A stretch of 64,000 bases of DNA from Listeria ivanovii subsp. londoniensis (GTDB taxonomy: Bacteria; Bacillota; Bacilli; Lactobacillales; Listeriaceae). The notes under the pieces are model-generated. The model was not told where the DNA came from, ran no database searches, and saw only the letters and a program-made list of their open reading frames with translations. The stretch is taken from assembly GCF_000763495.1 (NCBI RefSeq), contig NZ_CP009576.1, positions 1,188,001 through 1,252,000 of the forward strand, read 5' to 3'. How positions within the stretch are numbered: the first letter of the stretch is position 1; each line of letters opens with the position of its first letter. The translations under genes and the position numbers were made by a program. Shown here one piece after another: positions 1-9,361 of the stretch.

Positions 1-923
1 TATCAAGTTTAAATAAAAAGGAACTTCTGGAAGTGCGAAGAAAAAGTATGAGTATGGTTTTCCAGAATTTCGGACTATTTCCGAATAGAACCATTAATCG
101 CAATGTCGAATATGGTTTAGAAATTCAAGGACTAAATAAAGAAGAACGCGAGAAAAAAGCGGCAGAATCACTTGTTTTAGTAGGTCTGGCAGGTTACGGG
201 GACCAATATCCTTCGCAACTTTCTGGTGGGATGCAGCAACGTGTTGGACTTGCTCGAGCACTCGCTAATAATCCGGACATTTTACTGATGGATGAGGCTT
301 TTTCAGCACTTGACCCACTTAACCGGAAAGATATGCAAGATCAACTGCTAGACTTACAAGATAAAATGAAAAAAACAATTATCTTTATTACCCATGATTT
401 AGATGAAGCCCTTCGTATTGGTGATCATATTATGATTATGCGCGATGGTTCTGTCGTTCAAACTGGTTCTCCGGAAGATATTTTAGCCCACCCGGCAAAT
501 GAATATGTGGAAAAATTCATTGAAGATGTAGATCGTTCGAAAGTTTATACTGCAAGCAATGTCATGATCCGTCCAGAAATCGTTAATTTTGAAAAAGATG
601 GTCCACGTGTTGCGCTTAAACGGATGCGTGAAGCTGGGACTTCGAGTGTATTTGTTGTAAAACGCAATCGCGAATTAGTCGGAATTGTCCATGCTGCAGA
701 AGTATCTAAACTGGTTAAAGAAAACATTACTTCACTCGAGTCGGCTTTACACCGAGATGTTCCAACTACCGGACTAGATACGCCACTTGCAGAAATTATG
801 GACACCATCTCTACAACAACAATTCCGATTGCTGTAACAGAAGATGGGAAATTAAAAGGAATTATTATACGTGGATCAGTTCTGGCCGCGCTTTCTGGAA
901 ATGAGGTGAACGTTAATGCCTAA
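1..923 (+). CDS. gbuA: Glycine betaine ABC transporter ATP-binding subunit GbuA (5' truncated)
   Basis: ATPase of the GbuABC (OpuA-type) importer that takes up glycine betaine for osmo- and cryoprotection. The reading frame is open to the window edge at position 3, so the N-terminus and Walker A lie outside. Visible are the Q-loop (VFQNFGLFP), signature LSGGMQQR, Walker B (ILLMDEAFSALD), the H-loop (IFITHD) and a C-terminal pair of CBS domains, the ionic-strength sensor in OpuA relatives. A GTG at 33 is an internal codon, not the start. The gene overlaps gbuB by 8 bases. The family assignment is firm; the name follows the order with gbuBC. Confidence 0.95.
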   Translation, partial: SSLNKKELLEVRRKSMSMVFQNFGLFPNRTINRNVEYGLEIQGLNKEEREKKAAESLVLVGLAGYGDQYPSQLSGGMQQRVGLARALANNPDILLMDEAFSALDPLNRKDMQDQLLDLQDKMKKTIIFITHDLDEALRIGDHIMIMRDGSVVQTGSPEDILAHPANEYVEKFIEDVDRSKVYTASNVMIRPEIVNFEKDGPRVALKRMREAGTSSVFVVKRNRELVGIVHAAEVSKLVKENITSLESALHRDVPTTGLDTPLAEIMDTISTTTIPIAVTEDGKLKGIIIRGSVLAALSGNEVNVNA

Positions 924-1764
924 TATTCCAACAATTCCATTAGCTGATTGGATTGATAAATTGGTTGATGGCTTGACGCAGTTTGAAGCATTTTTTAATG
1001 TGATTACAAATATTATTGGTGGCATTGTTGATGCATTCCAATGGGTATTTGATTTAGTTCCACCATGGTTATTCATTATTCTCTTAGTTGCAGGAACTTT
1101 CTGGGTTAACCGTAAAGGCAAAAAATGGGGATTAATTACCTTTGAGGTTGTCGGGTTGTTACTTATTTGGAACTTAGACTTCTGGCGAGATATGACGCAA
1201 ACATTAACACTTGTATTAACAAGTAGTTTAATTGCGCTTGTTATCGGTGTGCCGCTTGGAATTTGGATGGCAAAAAGTAATGTTGTTGAAAGCATCTTTA
1301 AACCAGTACTCGATTTCATGCAAACAATGCCAGCCTTTGTATACTTAATTCCTGCTGTAGCATTTTTTGGAATCGGAATGGTCCCAGGGGTTGTAGCCTC
1401 AGTAATTTTCGCTATGCCACCAACTGTTCGGATGACAAACCTTGGTATTCGCCAAGTGTCCACTGAGCTTGTTGAGGCTGCAGATTCTTTTGGTTCCACT
1501 CCTTGGCAAAAACTATGGAAAGTGCAATTACCAATGGCAAAATCAACAATGATGGCTGGGATTAACCAAAGTATCATGTTGGCTCTTTCGATGGTCGTTA
1601 TTGCTTCGATGATTGGAGCAATGGGGCTAGGAACACGCGTATACTTCGCAGTAGGACGTAATGATGCAGGTGGCGGATTTGTAGCTGGGATTGCGATTGT
1701 TATCGTCGCAATCATTCTTGACCGCCTAACACAAGCCTTTAATAAAAAAGCGAAATCTGAGTAA
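916..1764 (+). CDS. gbuB: Glycine betaine ABC transporter permease GbuB
   Basis: Membrane subunit of the betaine importer (282 aa, normal for ProW/OpuAB). It has an N-terminal amphipathic region, several hydrophobic helices and the permease EAA-type loop (EAADSFGSTPWQKLWKVQLP) that docks on GbuA. The start overlaps the end of gbuA, which implies translational coupling. gbuC follows 13 bases after the stop. A long antisense frame over this gene is a mirror artefact of its codon use. Confidence 0.95.
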   Translation: MPNIPTIPLADWIDKLVDGLTQFEAFFNVITNIIGGIVDAFQWVFDLVPPWLFIILLVAGTFWVNRKGKKWGLITFEVVGLLLIWNLDFWRDMTQTLTLVLTSSLIALVIGVPLGIWMAKSNVVESIFKPVLDFMQTMPAFVYLIPAVAFFGIGMVPGVVASVIFAMPPTVRMTNLGIRQVSTELVEAADSFGSTPWQKLWKVQLPMAKSTMMAGINQSIMLALSMVVIASMIGAMGLGTRVYFAVGRNDAGGGFVAGIAIVIVAIILDRLTQAFNKKAKSE

Positions 1765-1777
1765 GGAGGAGAAACGT

Positions 1778-2680
1778 TTGCTAAAAAAAATAATCACCAT
1801 GGCTACGCTTGTCATGCTAGTTTTCACATTAGCTGCATGCGGGACAACACTTGCTCCTTATGACGCGAAAAAAGATTTAGGCGAACAAATCAATTATACA
1901 ATTACTGGAATTGATGCAGGGGCAGGAATCATGCTTGCAACACAAAATGCCATTAAAGATTACCATTTGGATGATGATAATTGGCAATTACAAACGAGTT
2001 CCACTGCGGCCATGACAAGTACGCTTCAAAAAGCAATGAAAGATAAGCGACCAATTGTAGTGACTGGTTGGACACCACACTGGATGTTTACCAAATTTGA
2101 TTTGAAGTTTTTAGATGATCCCAAAAATGTTTATGGTAATGCCGAAAATATTCATACCATTGTGCGTAAAGGCTTGAAAGAAGACAAACCTTCCGCGTAT
2201 AAGGTATTAGATAATTTCTTCTGGACTGCAGAAGATATGTCAGAAGTAATGCTTGAAGTCAATGACGGTGTTGATCCTGAAGAAGCTGCCAAAAAATGGG
2301 TTAAAAATAATCCAGATAAAGTAGCCAAGTGGACTGATGGTGTGAAAAAAGTCGATGGCGATGAAATCAAACTTACTTATGTAGCTTGGGATTCTGAAAT
2401 CGCTTCTACTAATGTCGTTGCCGAAACATTAAGACAAGTCGGTTACGAAACGACTATTCAAGCAATGGAAATTCAACCAATGTGGGCATCCGTTGCAACG
2501 GATGCTGCTGATGGAATGGTCGCTGCTTGGCTTCCAAATACCTCTGGAATCTACTATAAAGATTACAAAGGGAAATTTGAAGACTTGGGAGCTAATCTCA
2601 AAGGCGCAAAAATTGGCCTAGCAGTTCCCAAATATATGACTAATATCAACTCCATTGAAGATTTAAAAACGAATAAATAG
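1778..2680 (+). CDS. gbuC: Glycine betaine-binding lipoprotein GbuC
   Basis: Extracellular substrate-binding lipoprotein of the betaine importer (300 aa). A lipoprotein signal peptide ends in the lipobox LAAC near residue 21, followed by an OpuAC-type binding domain with conserved tryptophans (VTGWTPHWM, YVAWDSE) that in this family form the aromatic cage for quaternary ammonium. The start is a TTG preceded by a strong AAGGAGG site, which makes it the likely initiation codon. It is the last gene of the gbu operon. Confidence 0.94.
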   Translation: MLKKIITMATLVMLVFTLAACGTTLAPYDAKKDLGEQINYTITGIDAGAGIMLATQNAIKDYHLDDDNWQLQTSSTAAMTSTLQKAMKDKRPIVVTGWTPHWMFTKFDLKFLDDPKNVYGNAENIHTIVRKGLKEDKPSAYKVLDNFFWTAEDMSEVMLEVNDGVDPEEAAKKWVKNNPDKVAKWTDGVKKVDGDEIKLTYVAWDSEIASTNVVAETLRQVGYETTIQAMEIQPMWASVATDAADGMVAAWLPNTSGIYYKDYKGKFEDLGANLKGAKIGLAVPKYMTNINSIEDLKTNK

Positions 2681-2692
2681 TAAGTTGAAAAT

Positions 2693-2755
2693 GGCATGAA
2701 GAAGTTCAAGTGAGCAGGTAACTGTTTATTAGATACTTTCTCCGTGCCTTTTCTT
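2693..2755 (+). terminator. Possible imperfect terminator of gbuABC
   Basis: GGCATGAAGAAGT can pair imperfectly with ACTTTCTCCGTGCC about 28 bases later, followed by TTTTCTT. The stem is interrupted and the loop is long, so this is weak. Confidence 0.35.
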
Positions 2756-2807
2756 CCAAAAAAAGGTACAATGATAGTCAAAACAACTGCTAGCAGGAGG
2801 CAAAGAA

Positions 2808-3299
2808 ATGATAAAGAATATTTTTCAAAAAACAAAAGTAGAAGGTTTATATGCTCATGTTGATGGGCAATTAATTTCGTTAGAAGAAGTACCTGATCCA
2901 GTATTTAACCAAAAAATGATGGGTGAAGGTATCGCAATTAAGCCAGAAACAGGAACAATTGTAGCTCCAGCAGATGGGAAAATTATTCAACTGGCTGAAA
3001 CAAAACATGCTTTTGGAATTCGTACAGCTTTGGGGCAAGAAATCCTTGTACATATCGGTTTAGAGACAGTTTCGCTAAACGGTGAGGGCTTCAATGTCTT
3101 AGTCAAAGTAGGCGACAAAGTAAAAAAAGGACAGCCTGTTGTGGAAGCAGATATTGATTTTATCCAAAAAAACGCGGCAAGCACAGTTATTCCAATGGTA
3201 ATAACAAATAGTTCAGAAGGAAAATATAATTTTGAATTCAAAAAGGAGACTGCTACAAAAGCAGGAAAAACAGAAGTAATGATAACGACTTTGAAATAA
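2808..3299 (+). CDS. PTS glucose-family EIIA protein, stand-alone
   Basis: Single-domain EIIA of the glucose/sucrose PTS family (163 aa). It passes phosphate from HPr to EIIB domains of permeases that lack their own IIA. The sequence shows the family core: VAPADGKI, KHAFGI and LVHIGLETVSLNG with the likely phosphorylated His at residue 82. No EIIB or EIIC lies next to it, so its partners are encoded elsewhere. A good RBS (AGGAGG) precedes the ATG. Assignment to the Crr/EIIA-Glc fold is secure; the cognate permeases are not visible here. Confidence 0.9.
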   Translation: MIKNIFQKTKVEGLYAHVDGQLISLEEVPDPVFNQKMMGEGIAIKPETGTIVAPADGKIIQLAETKHAFGIRTALGQEILVHIGLETVSLNGEGFNVLVKVGDKVKKGQPVVEADIDFIQKNAASTVIPMVITNSSEGKYNFEFKKETATKAGKTEVMITTLK

Positions 3300-3321
3300 A
3301 ACGAATCTAACTTGAAAAAAT

Positions 3322-3356
3322 CCGTGAATCAGTTCTTTGGAATTCATGGGTTTTTT
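3322..3356 (+). terminator. Rho-independent terminator after EIIA gene
   Basis: CCGTGAAT pairs with ATTCATGG (one G-U) around a 12-base loop and is followed by a run of six T. Confidence 0.75.
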
Positions 3357-3421
3357 AGTATTCATTTTTGCACTAAAAGGGTAAAATGAAGGTAATTAGT
3401 TATTAAAAGGAGCGAACCAAT

Positions 3422-4117
3422 ATGTTAGAAGTAATAGTTCAAAACCCACGTGATGCTTATTTAGCCGAGAAGTATGGTGCAAATCGGATGGAAGTTGTTT
3501 CAGCGATTAGTGAAGGCGGTTTAACTCCTAGCTACGGAACGATAAAGGAAATTGTTCGCACATCAAAATTGCCTGCGATGATGATGATCCGCCCACATAG
3601 TTTTTCTTTCGTCTATGATGAAGCGGCTAGGATTGTAATGGAACGAGATATTGAACTTGCAAAAGAACTAGGCGTGCGGGGGATTGTTTACGGGGGAATC
3701 ACAGTAGAAGGGACCATTGACCAAAAACTTCTAGAAAAAGTAATTAGCAGAAAAGGCGATTTAGAGCTTACTTTTCACCGTGCACTCGAAGCAACAAAAG
3801 ATATCGATGCAAGTTACCAAGTGTTACGTGAATATGGGAAAGACATCAACCAATTATTAACATCAGGCGGAACAGATAGCGCACTTGATTCATTACCTCG
3901 ACTGAAAAAATGGATTCAAGATAGTAAAGAAAATCCAGATTCATTCCAAATCTTGGTTGGAAGTGGCGTAAAGCCTGATAATATAGCGACATTCCAAGCG
4001 ACACTAAATCATACAGATTACCATGTTGGGAGTGCAGCAAGAGATGCGAACGATTTCTCTAAAGATATATTAGAAGAAAGTATTCATACATTACAGCAAG
4101 AAATAAACCAAGCCTGA
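3422..4117 (+). CDS. cutC: CutC family protein
   Basis: TIM-barrel protein of the CutC family (231 aa), historically linked to copper homeostasis although the biochemical role is unsettled. Typical segments are the N-terminal EVIVQNPRDAYLAEKYGANRME, MMIRPHSFSFVY, LTFHRALE and the C-terminal ILVGSGVKPDNI. It has its own RBS (AAAGGAG) and follows a terminator, so it probably starts a new transcript. Family identification is strong, function only by family name. Confidence 0.9.
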   Translation: MLEVIVQNPRDAYLAEKYGANRMEVVSAISEGGLTPSYGTIKEIVRTSKLPAMMMIRPHSFSFVYDEAARIVMERDIELAKELGVRGIVYGGITVEGTIDQKLLEKVISRKGDLELTFHRALEATKDIDASYQVLREYGKDINQLLTSGGTDSALDSLPRLKKWIQDSKENPDSFQILVGSGVKPDNIATFQATLNHTDYHVGSAARDANDFSKDILEESIHTLQQEINQA

Positions 4118-4154
4118 TTACTTAAAGCAGGTAGCCTTCCACGATTAGATACGC

Positions 4155-4160
4155 TATAAT
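4155..4160 (+). promoter_or_regulatory. -10 element of the cvfB promoter
   Basis: A perfect TATAAT ends at the ATG of the longest possible cvfB frame. A transcript from it would start around 4167, downstream of that ATG, which supports the GTG at 4198 as the real start. No convincing -35 was found. Confidence 0.55.
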
Positions 4161-4197
4161 GAAACAAGACTATTCTTCAAGAAAAGGTGGAAAAAAA

Positions 4198-5070
4198 GTG
4201 AATAACTATATTGGCAAAAGCCAAGTAATGAATGTAAAAGAAATTCAAGAAACAGGTTGGCTCCTTGAGAAAGACAAGGTAACTGTTTTTTTATCAAAAT
4301 CAAATACACATGAAACAGAACTTGCTGCCGGTGAAGAAGTGACAGTATTTATTTTTGTGGATTATGACCGTGAAATTGCAGCTACAACCATTATTCCTAA
4401 AATTCAAGTTGGACAATACGGCTGGGGAACTGTTACCGAAGTGCGAAAACATTTAGGTGTTTTTGTTGATATTGGTATCGAAAAAGATGTCGTAGTATCG
4501 TTGGATGACCTACCAGCGCTTCCACATCTATGGCCAAAAAAAGAAGACCGCTTAATGATTGCGCTTCGTGTCGATGAAGAAAATCGGATTTGGGGAGTTC
4601 TTGCAGAAGAAGAACAGTTCCGTGCGATTGCTGTTCGAGCAGAAGAAAGTTTATTTAATCAAAATATCGAAGGAACGATTTACCGTTTGCTCAAAGTAGG
4701 TTCCTTTGTTATCACAGATGATTTTCATATTGGCTTTATTCATGAAAGTGAGCGAACTTCAGAACCAAGAATGGGCGAACGTGTAAAAGCACGTGTTATT
4801 GCAGTAAAGCCAGATGGTTCGCTAAACTTATCGCTTCGTGGTAGAGCACATGAAGTACTAAATGATGATGCTGAAATGATCTTAACATATTTGCGTAGCG
4901 TTGGCGGGGAAATGCCATTTGGTGACAAGTCCGACCCAGATGCTATTCGTGCCAAATTTGGTATTAGCAAAGCACAATTCAAACGAGCAATCGGCACACT
5001 TTTAAAAGCAAGACGCATTACGCAAGAAAATGGAGTTATTACTAAAATCACTGAAGTGGCATCCGACTAA
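4198..5070 (+). CDS. cvfB: S1-domain RNA-binding protein, CvfB/YitL family
   Basis: Soluble RNA-binding protein (290 aa from this start) with tandem S1-like OB folds and a C-terminal winged-helix part (GISKAQFKRAIGTLL). In Staphylococcus the family is a regulator of virulence gene expression. S1 signatures are GQYGWGTVTEVRKHLGVFVDIG and a second repeat ending VKPDGSLNLSLRG. I prefer GTG at 4198, with AAAGGTGG eight bases upstream, over the upstream in-frame ATG at 4159, because that ATG overlaps a TATAAT box. The target RNAs are unknown. Confidence 0.88.
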   Translation: MNNYIGKSQVMNVKEIQETGWLLEKDKVTVFLSKSNTHETELAAGEEVTVFIFVDYDREIAATTIIPKIQVGQYGWGTVTEVRKHLGVFVDIGIEKDVVVSLDDLPALPHLWPKKEDRLMIALRVDEENRIWGVLAEEEQFRAIAVRAEESLFNQNIEGTIYRLLKVGSFVITDDFHIGFIHESERTSEPRMGERVKARVIAVKPDGSLNLSLRGRAHEVLNDDAEMILTYLRSVGGEMPFGDKSDPDAIRAKFGISKAQFKRAIGTLLKARRITQENGVITKITEVASD

Positions 5071-5100
5071 AGTAGTAGTGGATGTTCCAACTAGCGCGGT

Positions 5101-5130
5101 TTGTTTCGTTTCACAATTACTCGCTATAAT
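5101..5130 (+). promoter_or_regulatory. Candidate promoter of liaFSR
   Basis: TTGTTT and TATAAT are separated by 18 bases, about 75 bases before the liaF start. The LiaR operator itself was not recognised. Confidence 0.45.
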
Positions 5131-5206
5131 AAATACAGCATGTACAAAGTAGCGCAAACAAGAGAAATAACTTTGTCTAAAGATTGACTTAAGGAGGTGT
5201 GTCAGC

Positions 5207-5920
5207 TTGAAAAAAATGGAAAGCTCGGTTGTTTTTGTATTCTTAATTGCGATTATTGTTGGTGTGGGGCTTGAAATGTTATTCCAGTGGGAGTTGCTTA
5301 TTCTGTTTGCACTTGGAATATTTTTCATCTTTACATCTAGAAAAGCTAGCGCAACAAAAAAAAGCGCTAGAAACTCATTATTTATTGGGATTGTATTTAT
5401 CATTATTGCTGTCCTTTTAACAACCACCTTTAAAATTGGGCTAGTAGTTGCGGGGATTTATGCAATTATCCATTATGTAAGTCGAAAGCGGGCCCCCCAA
5501 TTATTGATGTTAAAAGTTAGAGAACCGGACAGTAAGATGGACCGAACGGACAAATTTATTCGTAATCAGTGGTTTGGTAACCAACGAATCCTTGATTTAG
5601 TCTATGAATGGGACGATATTAACATTCAGACGGGGATTGGAGATACGATTCTTGATTTAGGTAATACCGTTCTACCGACTGGTGAAAGTGTCATTATGAT
5701 TCGTAGTGTCTCAGGGAAAATTCGGTTACTTGTGCCATTCGATATAGGTATTTGTATTGAGCACTCAGCCATTTTCGGAAATATTCAATATGATAAAGAA
5801 AGTACCTCTATTCAAAATAATAGTATTAAAGTATACTCGGATAATTATGAAAGTTCCGCTCGTAAAGTAAAAATAATGACTTCTGTAATCTTTGGAGATT
5901 TAGAGGTGATTCGCCTATGA
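5207..5920 (+). CDS. liaF: Envelope stress regulator LiaF
   Basis: Membrane protein (237 aa) that holds the LiaSR two-component system off in unstressed cells in related Firmicutes. The N-terminal part contains about four hydrophobic segments (residues 5-85); the C-terminal half is the soluble LiaF/DUF2154 domain (WDDINIQTGIGDTILDLGNTVLP). The start is TTG, chosen because AAGGAGGTG lies seven bases before it. It overlaps liaS by four bases (ATGA), so the three lia genes form a coupled operon. Confidence 0.92.
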   Translation: MKKMESSVVFVFLIAIIVGVGLEMLFQWELLILFALGIFFIFTSRKASATKKSARNSLFIGIVFIIIAVLLTTTFKIGLVVAGIYAIIHYVSRKRAPQLLMLKVREPDSKMDRTDKFIRNQWFGNQRILDLVYEWDDINIQTGIGDTILDLGNTVLPTGESVIMIRSVSGKIRLLVPFDIGICIEHSAIFGNIQYDKESTSIQNNSIKVYSDNYESSARKVKIMTSVIFGDLEVIRL

Positions 5921-6975
5921 GTTTCTCTAGAGTAATGATGGTAGTTTGCTCAGGATTACTACTCATAGCATCTATTATTGGAACGGTAGGCTACTACTTT
6001 TTAAGTGAGGGTTCTTGGTATAAAATTTTAATTGAACAGAAGATTTTTTATATCCCTTTTGTTATCTTCGTTCCAATAACCGCGATTTCAGTAGGTTTAA
6101 TCATTGGCGGTTTGTTAGGCTATTTTATCAAGCAAAAGTTTGAGTCGATTGATTTTTCTATCCGCTTACTTGGACAAGGTGACTTAGAAAAAAAGATTAC
6201 GAGCGAAGAAGACGAAAACTTCATCGAGGTGCAGCAAGTATATAAGCAGATTGACCGTTTACGTGATAAAATGAAAGCACAAACAATTTTAACGCAAAAA
6301 CTAGCAAGCGAACGCGCTGAATCCTCAGGCCAAACGAAAGAAGCTATTTTGTCAGAAGAACGACACCGGATTGCGCGCGAATTACACGATTCTGTCAGTC
6401 AACAATTGTTTGCAGCAATGATGCTTTTATCCGCATTAAATGAACAAAGTGAAAAAAGTGCAACTAAAGCAATGCAAAAACAATTAAAAATGGTTGAATC
6501 CATCGTGAATGAATCACAATCGGAAATGCGTGCTTTACTCCTTCACTTGCGTCCAACACAACTTGAGGGGAAATCACTTAAAACTGGAATTGAACAATTA
6601 TTGAAAGAATTAACAACTAAATTACCAATCGAAGTAAATTGGCAAATTGAAGATATTAGTTTGCAAAAGGGCATTGAAGACCACTTGTTTCGCATCGTTC
6701 AAGAGTTATTATCCAATACACTACGCCACTCTAAAGCAAAACTACTTGAAGTTCGCTTAGTAACAATGGATAACTTAGCCGTTATGAAAGTCGTGGATGA
6801 CGGTGTCGGTTTCGATATGGATAACGTGCGTCAAGGCTCTTATGGTTTACAAAATATGCGTGAAAGAGTTGCCGAATTTGGTGGCACTATCAAAATAATT
6901 AGTTTCCCTGGTAGAGGAACTAGTGTAGAAATAAAAATCCCACTTGTTGCGAAAAAGGACGTGGAAAGCGAATGA
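5917..6975 (+). CDS. liaS: Sensor histidine kinase LiaS
   Basis: Membrane histidine kinase (352 aa) of the NarL-partner type that responds to cell-wall and membrane stress. Two transmembrane helices (about 7-29 and 43-71) enclose a very short external loop, followed by a HAMP-like region, the HisKA_3 box ([17 protein letters not shown], phospho-accepting His157) and an HATPase domain with DDGVGFD and [15 protein letters not shown] motifs. This is the intramembrane-sensing layout. It overlaps liaR by four bases. Confidence 0.93.
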   Translation: MSFSRVMMVVCSGLLLIASIIGTVGYYFLSEGSWYKILIEQKIFYIPFVIFVPITAISVGLIIGGLLGYFIKQKFESIDFSIRLLGQGDLEKKITSEEDENFIEVQQVYKQIDRLRDKMKAQTILTQKLASERAESSGQTKEAILSEERHRIARELHDSVSQQLFAAMMLLSALNEQSEKSATKAMQKQLKMVESIVNESQSEMRALLLHLRPTQLEGKSLKTGIEQLLKELTTKLPIEVNWQIEDISLQKGIEDHLFRIVQELLSNTLRHSKAKLLEVRLVTMDNLAVMKVVDDGVGFDMDNVRQGSYGLQNMRERVAEFGGTIKIISFPGRGTSVEIKIPLVAKKDVESE

Positions 6976-7610
6976 TAAAAGTATTACTAGTAGATGATCA
7001 CGAAATGGTACGTATAGGTGTCTCAGCTTATCTTTCTGTACAAGATGACATGGAAGTAGTTGGTGAAGCGGAAAATGGACGACAAGGTGCGGACATGGCT
7101 TTAGAATTACGCCCAGATATAATCTTAATGGATTTAGTGATGGATGAAATGGATGGCATTGAAGCTACCAAAGAAATTATGCAAAAATGGAAAGAAGCTA
7201 AAATTATTATCGTCACAAGTTTTATTGATGATGAAAAAGTGTATCCAGCACTTGAAGCGGGTGCAAGTAGTTATATGTTAAAAACATCCACTGCAAGTGA
7301 AATTGCCGATGCAATTCGTGCTACATATGGCGGAGACTCTGTACTTGAACCAGAAGTAACAGGCAAAATGATGCAACGGTTAACCGCTAAACCAGAAAAA
7401 AACTTACACGATGATTTAACGAATCGTGAAAATGAAATTCTACTACTAATTGCGGAAGGAAAATCTAATCAAGAAATCGCGGATGAACTTTTCATTACGC
7501 TTAAAACAGTGAAAACACACGTAAGTAACATTTTATCTAAGTTAGATGTACAAGATCGTACGCAAGCTGCAATCTACGCGTTTAAACATGACTTAGTCGA
7601 GAAAAAGTAA
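6972..7610 (+). CDS. liaR: Response regulator LiaR
   Basis: NarL/FixJ-type response regulator (212 aa) phosphorylated by LiaS. The receiver domain has acidic D8/D9, phospho-acceptor Asp54 ([12 protein letters not shown]) and the conserved Lys near residue 105 (YMLKTS). The C-terminal LuxR HTH ([22 protein letters not shown]) binds DNA. No liaIH-like target operon is adjacent, unlike in Bacillus subtilis. The gap to ktrC is 17 bases, so ktrC may be read from the same transcript. Confidence 0.93.
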   Translation: MIKVLLVDDHEMVRIGVSAYLSVQDDMEVVGEAENGRQGADMALELRPDIILMDLVMDEMDGIEATKEIMQKWKEAKIIIVTSFIDDEKVYPALEAGASSYMLKTSTASEIADAIRATYGGDSVLEPEVTGKMMQRLTAKPEKNLHDDLTNRENEILLLIAEGKSNQEIADELFITLKTVKTHVSNILSKLDVQDRTQAAIYAFKHDLVEKK

Positions 7611-7627
7611 CAAGGAGGTAGCTTTAC

Positions 7628-8287
7628 ATGAAAGAAGGATTTGCAGTCATCGGGCTTGGAAGATTTGGCGGAAGTATTTGTCGTTCATTAGTAGAGCAAG
7701 GGATGGAAGTACTTGCGATTGACTCCGATGAAGAAAGAGTCAATGAATATATGTCGATAGCAACACATGCAGTTATCGCTAATTCAACAGATGAAAATGC
7801 GCTGCGTCAATTAGGAATTCGTAATTTTGAGCATGTGATTGTCGCTATTGGGGAAGATATTCAGTCAAGTATTTTGACCACGCTTATTTTAAAAGAAATG
7901 GGAGTAAAATATGTTACTGCAAAAGCAACCAATGATAAGCATGCCAAACTATTAGACAAAATTGGTGCTGACCGAGTAGTTCATCCGGAACGAGATATGG
8001 GACGACGTATTGCCCACTATATCGTTTCTAAAAATATGCTAGATTATCTAGAGCTTTCTGATGAATATAGTTTAGTTGAGATTTCCGTGTCTGATCCACG
8101 CTTCCTTGGAAAAAGTCTTGTTGATTTAGATTTCCGTAATTCTTTCGGTGTTAATATCGTTGGCATCAAAAAAGATAAACAAATGATTATTACGCCTGAA
8201 GCAAATGATGTTCTTCATGAAGGCGATATTTTAATTGTCATCGGTTCTGATGATGATATCGAGCGATTACAAGAAAAAATTCAATAA
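7628..8287 (+). CDS. ktrC: Potassium uptake gating protein KtrC (RCK domain)
   Basis: Cytosolic regulatory subunit (219 aa) of a Ktr potassium channel. The RCK_N Rossmann domain starts with GLGRFGGSICRSL and an acidic residue at the end of beta-2 (AIDSDEE); an RCK_C domain follows from about residue 135 (LVEISVSDPRFLGKSL). In Listeria this family member binds c-di-AMP, which closes the channel (established knowledge). The membrane partner is not in the window. The close spacing to liaR suggests linkage of potassium control to the stress operon. Confidence 0.88.
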   Translation: MKEGFAVIGLGRFGGSICRSLVEQGMEVLAIDSDEERVNEYMSIATHAVIANSTDENALRQLGIRNFEHVIVAIGEDIQSSILTTLILKEMGVKYVTAKATNDKHAKLLDKIGADRVVHPERDMGRRIAHYIVSKNMLDYLELSDEYSLVEISVSDPRFLGKSLVDLDFRNSFGVNIVGIKKDKQMIITPEANDVLHEGDILIVIGSDDDIERLQEKIQ

Positions 8288-8292
8288 TAAAT

Positions 8293-8350
8293 AAACCTCA
8301 GTAATATAGAGTGATGTTTGGGTAAATCCTTTATGTTTCTAAGGTTTTTT
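8293..8350 (+). terminator. Possible terminator after ktrC
   Basis: AAACCTCAG pairs with CTAAGGTTT (one G-U) around a loop of about 37 bases, with a T-run at the 3' side. The loop is long, so confidence is modest. Confidence 0.45.
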
Positions 8351-8440
8351 ATTGTGCATGTTGCTCATACTTGCTATCTAGAGGTTTCTTTTCTATTATA
8401 ATTACATAACTCAAATTGGTAAATGGGAAGAGGGGAAATA

Positions 8441-9361
8441 ATGAAAAAATTTTTGCTCGACAAAATTGGGGCACGTGGACTCATCCAAATGTTACAAGTC
8501 TTTATATTTGCCAGCATTTGTGTGGTAGTTCATACTGTTATTTTTCCTGATTTAGCAGGAGTGTTACCTATCGTTGTTTTGGTAGGTGTCCTCTCAATGC
8601 AACCTACATATGCAATAACTCGAAAAGCACTTCCCCAAATTGCATTAGCTTTTACTTTTGCGTGCATTTTTGTCATAATTAGTACTTTTTTATTCCCAAT
8701 TAATGTTTATATGTATTATCTTGTCATCATTGTAGTTTTGCTTGCAGTAAATTTTATGATGCCACAAAAGTATATGGTGATGACACTAGCAATTGGGACA
8801 GCCCTCTATTTCCTCGGAACTGAGGATTTACCAATGCCTTTATATAGGATGATTATTGTTGCTTTGGTAGATGTGTTTGTCTTTTTCATCCTTGTTCGGT
8901 TGGTTGTGAAGTATGTGCACTTACCACTTGAAAAAACGATTCAAACAATTATGAGGCAATTAATGGGTCTATTCGAAAAAGAAATAGAAAGTGTGTTTAA
9001 AGATAACGGTAGATTTATCACAAAACCACTTTATAGTATCTTTGTTCAATCGCAAATGTTTATTAAAGAATATAGTACTAGTAAAAAAGCAAATCCACGC
9101 CATGTGGAGTTATATCAAAACTTATTGCCCAATTATTTAGCGCTTTTTTTTCATATTCAAACAATTGAAGACATTGGGAGAGCAGGTTTATCAGCAGAAG
9201 CGAAACAGGCTCTTAAGCAAATTAACATACCAGTTTCGCATGAGATTGATGAAAAAATCGTGGATCCAATTGTCTCTTTCCATGTCAAAAAAATTGTGGA
9301 AAACTTTCAAACAATCCAGCACGGGATGGCAGAATTATCGCAAGGAGGGAGCGAGAAATGA
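8441..9361 (+). CDS. FUSC/aromatic acid exporter-like membrane protein, first of a pair
   Basis: Membrane protein (306 aa from this start) with about six hydrophobic helices in residues 15-170, then a cytoplasmic helical domain of about 130 residues. This is the half-size FUSC/ArAE layout. The ATG at 8441 has AGAGGGG upstream and is preferred to the in-frame ATG at 8423. The stop overlaps the start of the next gene by four bases, and the neighbour has the same architecture, so the two probably assemble together. The substrate is unknown; efflux is suggested by family only. Confidence 0.7.
   Translation: MKKFLLDKIGARGLIQMLQVFIFASICVVVHTVIFPDLAGVLPIVVLVGVLSMQPTYAITRKALPQIALAFTFACIFVIISTFLFPINVYMYYLVIIVVLLAVNFMMPQKYMVMTLAIGTALYFLGTEDLPMPLYRMIIVALVDVFVFFILVRLVVKYVHLPLEKTIQTIMRQLMGLFEKEIESVFKDNGRFITKPLYSIFVQSQMFIKEYSTSKKANPRHVELYQNLLPNYLALFFHIQTIEDIGRAGLSAEAKQALKQINIPVSHEIDEKIVDPIVSFHVKKIVENFQTIQHGMAELSQGGSEK

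Noticed and set aside
876-1715. Minus-strand frame of 279 codons opposite gbuB
   Set aside because: It mirrors gbuB codon use, has no RBS and its translation (rich in Thr, Ile, Pro, Ser) matches no family.
4159-4197. Upstream ATG start for cvfB
   Set aside because: The ATG overlaps a TATAAT promoter element and has no RBS; the GTG at 4198 has both good spacing and family agreement.
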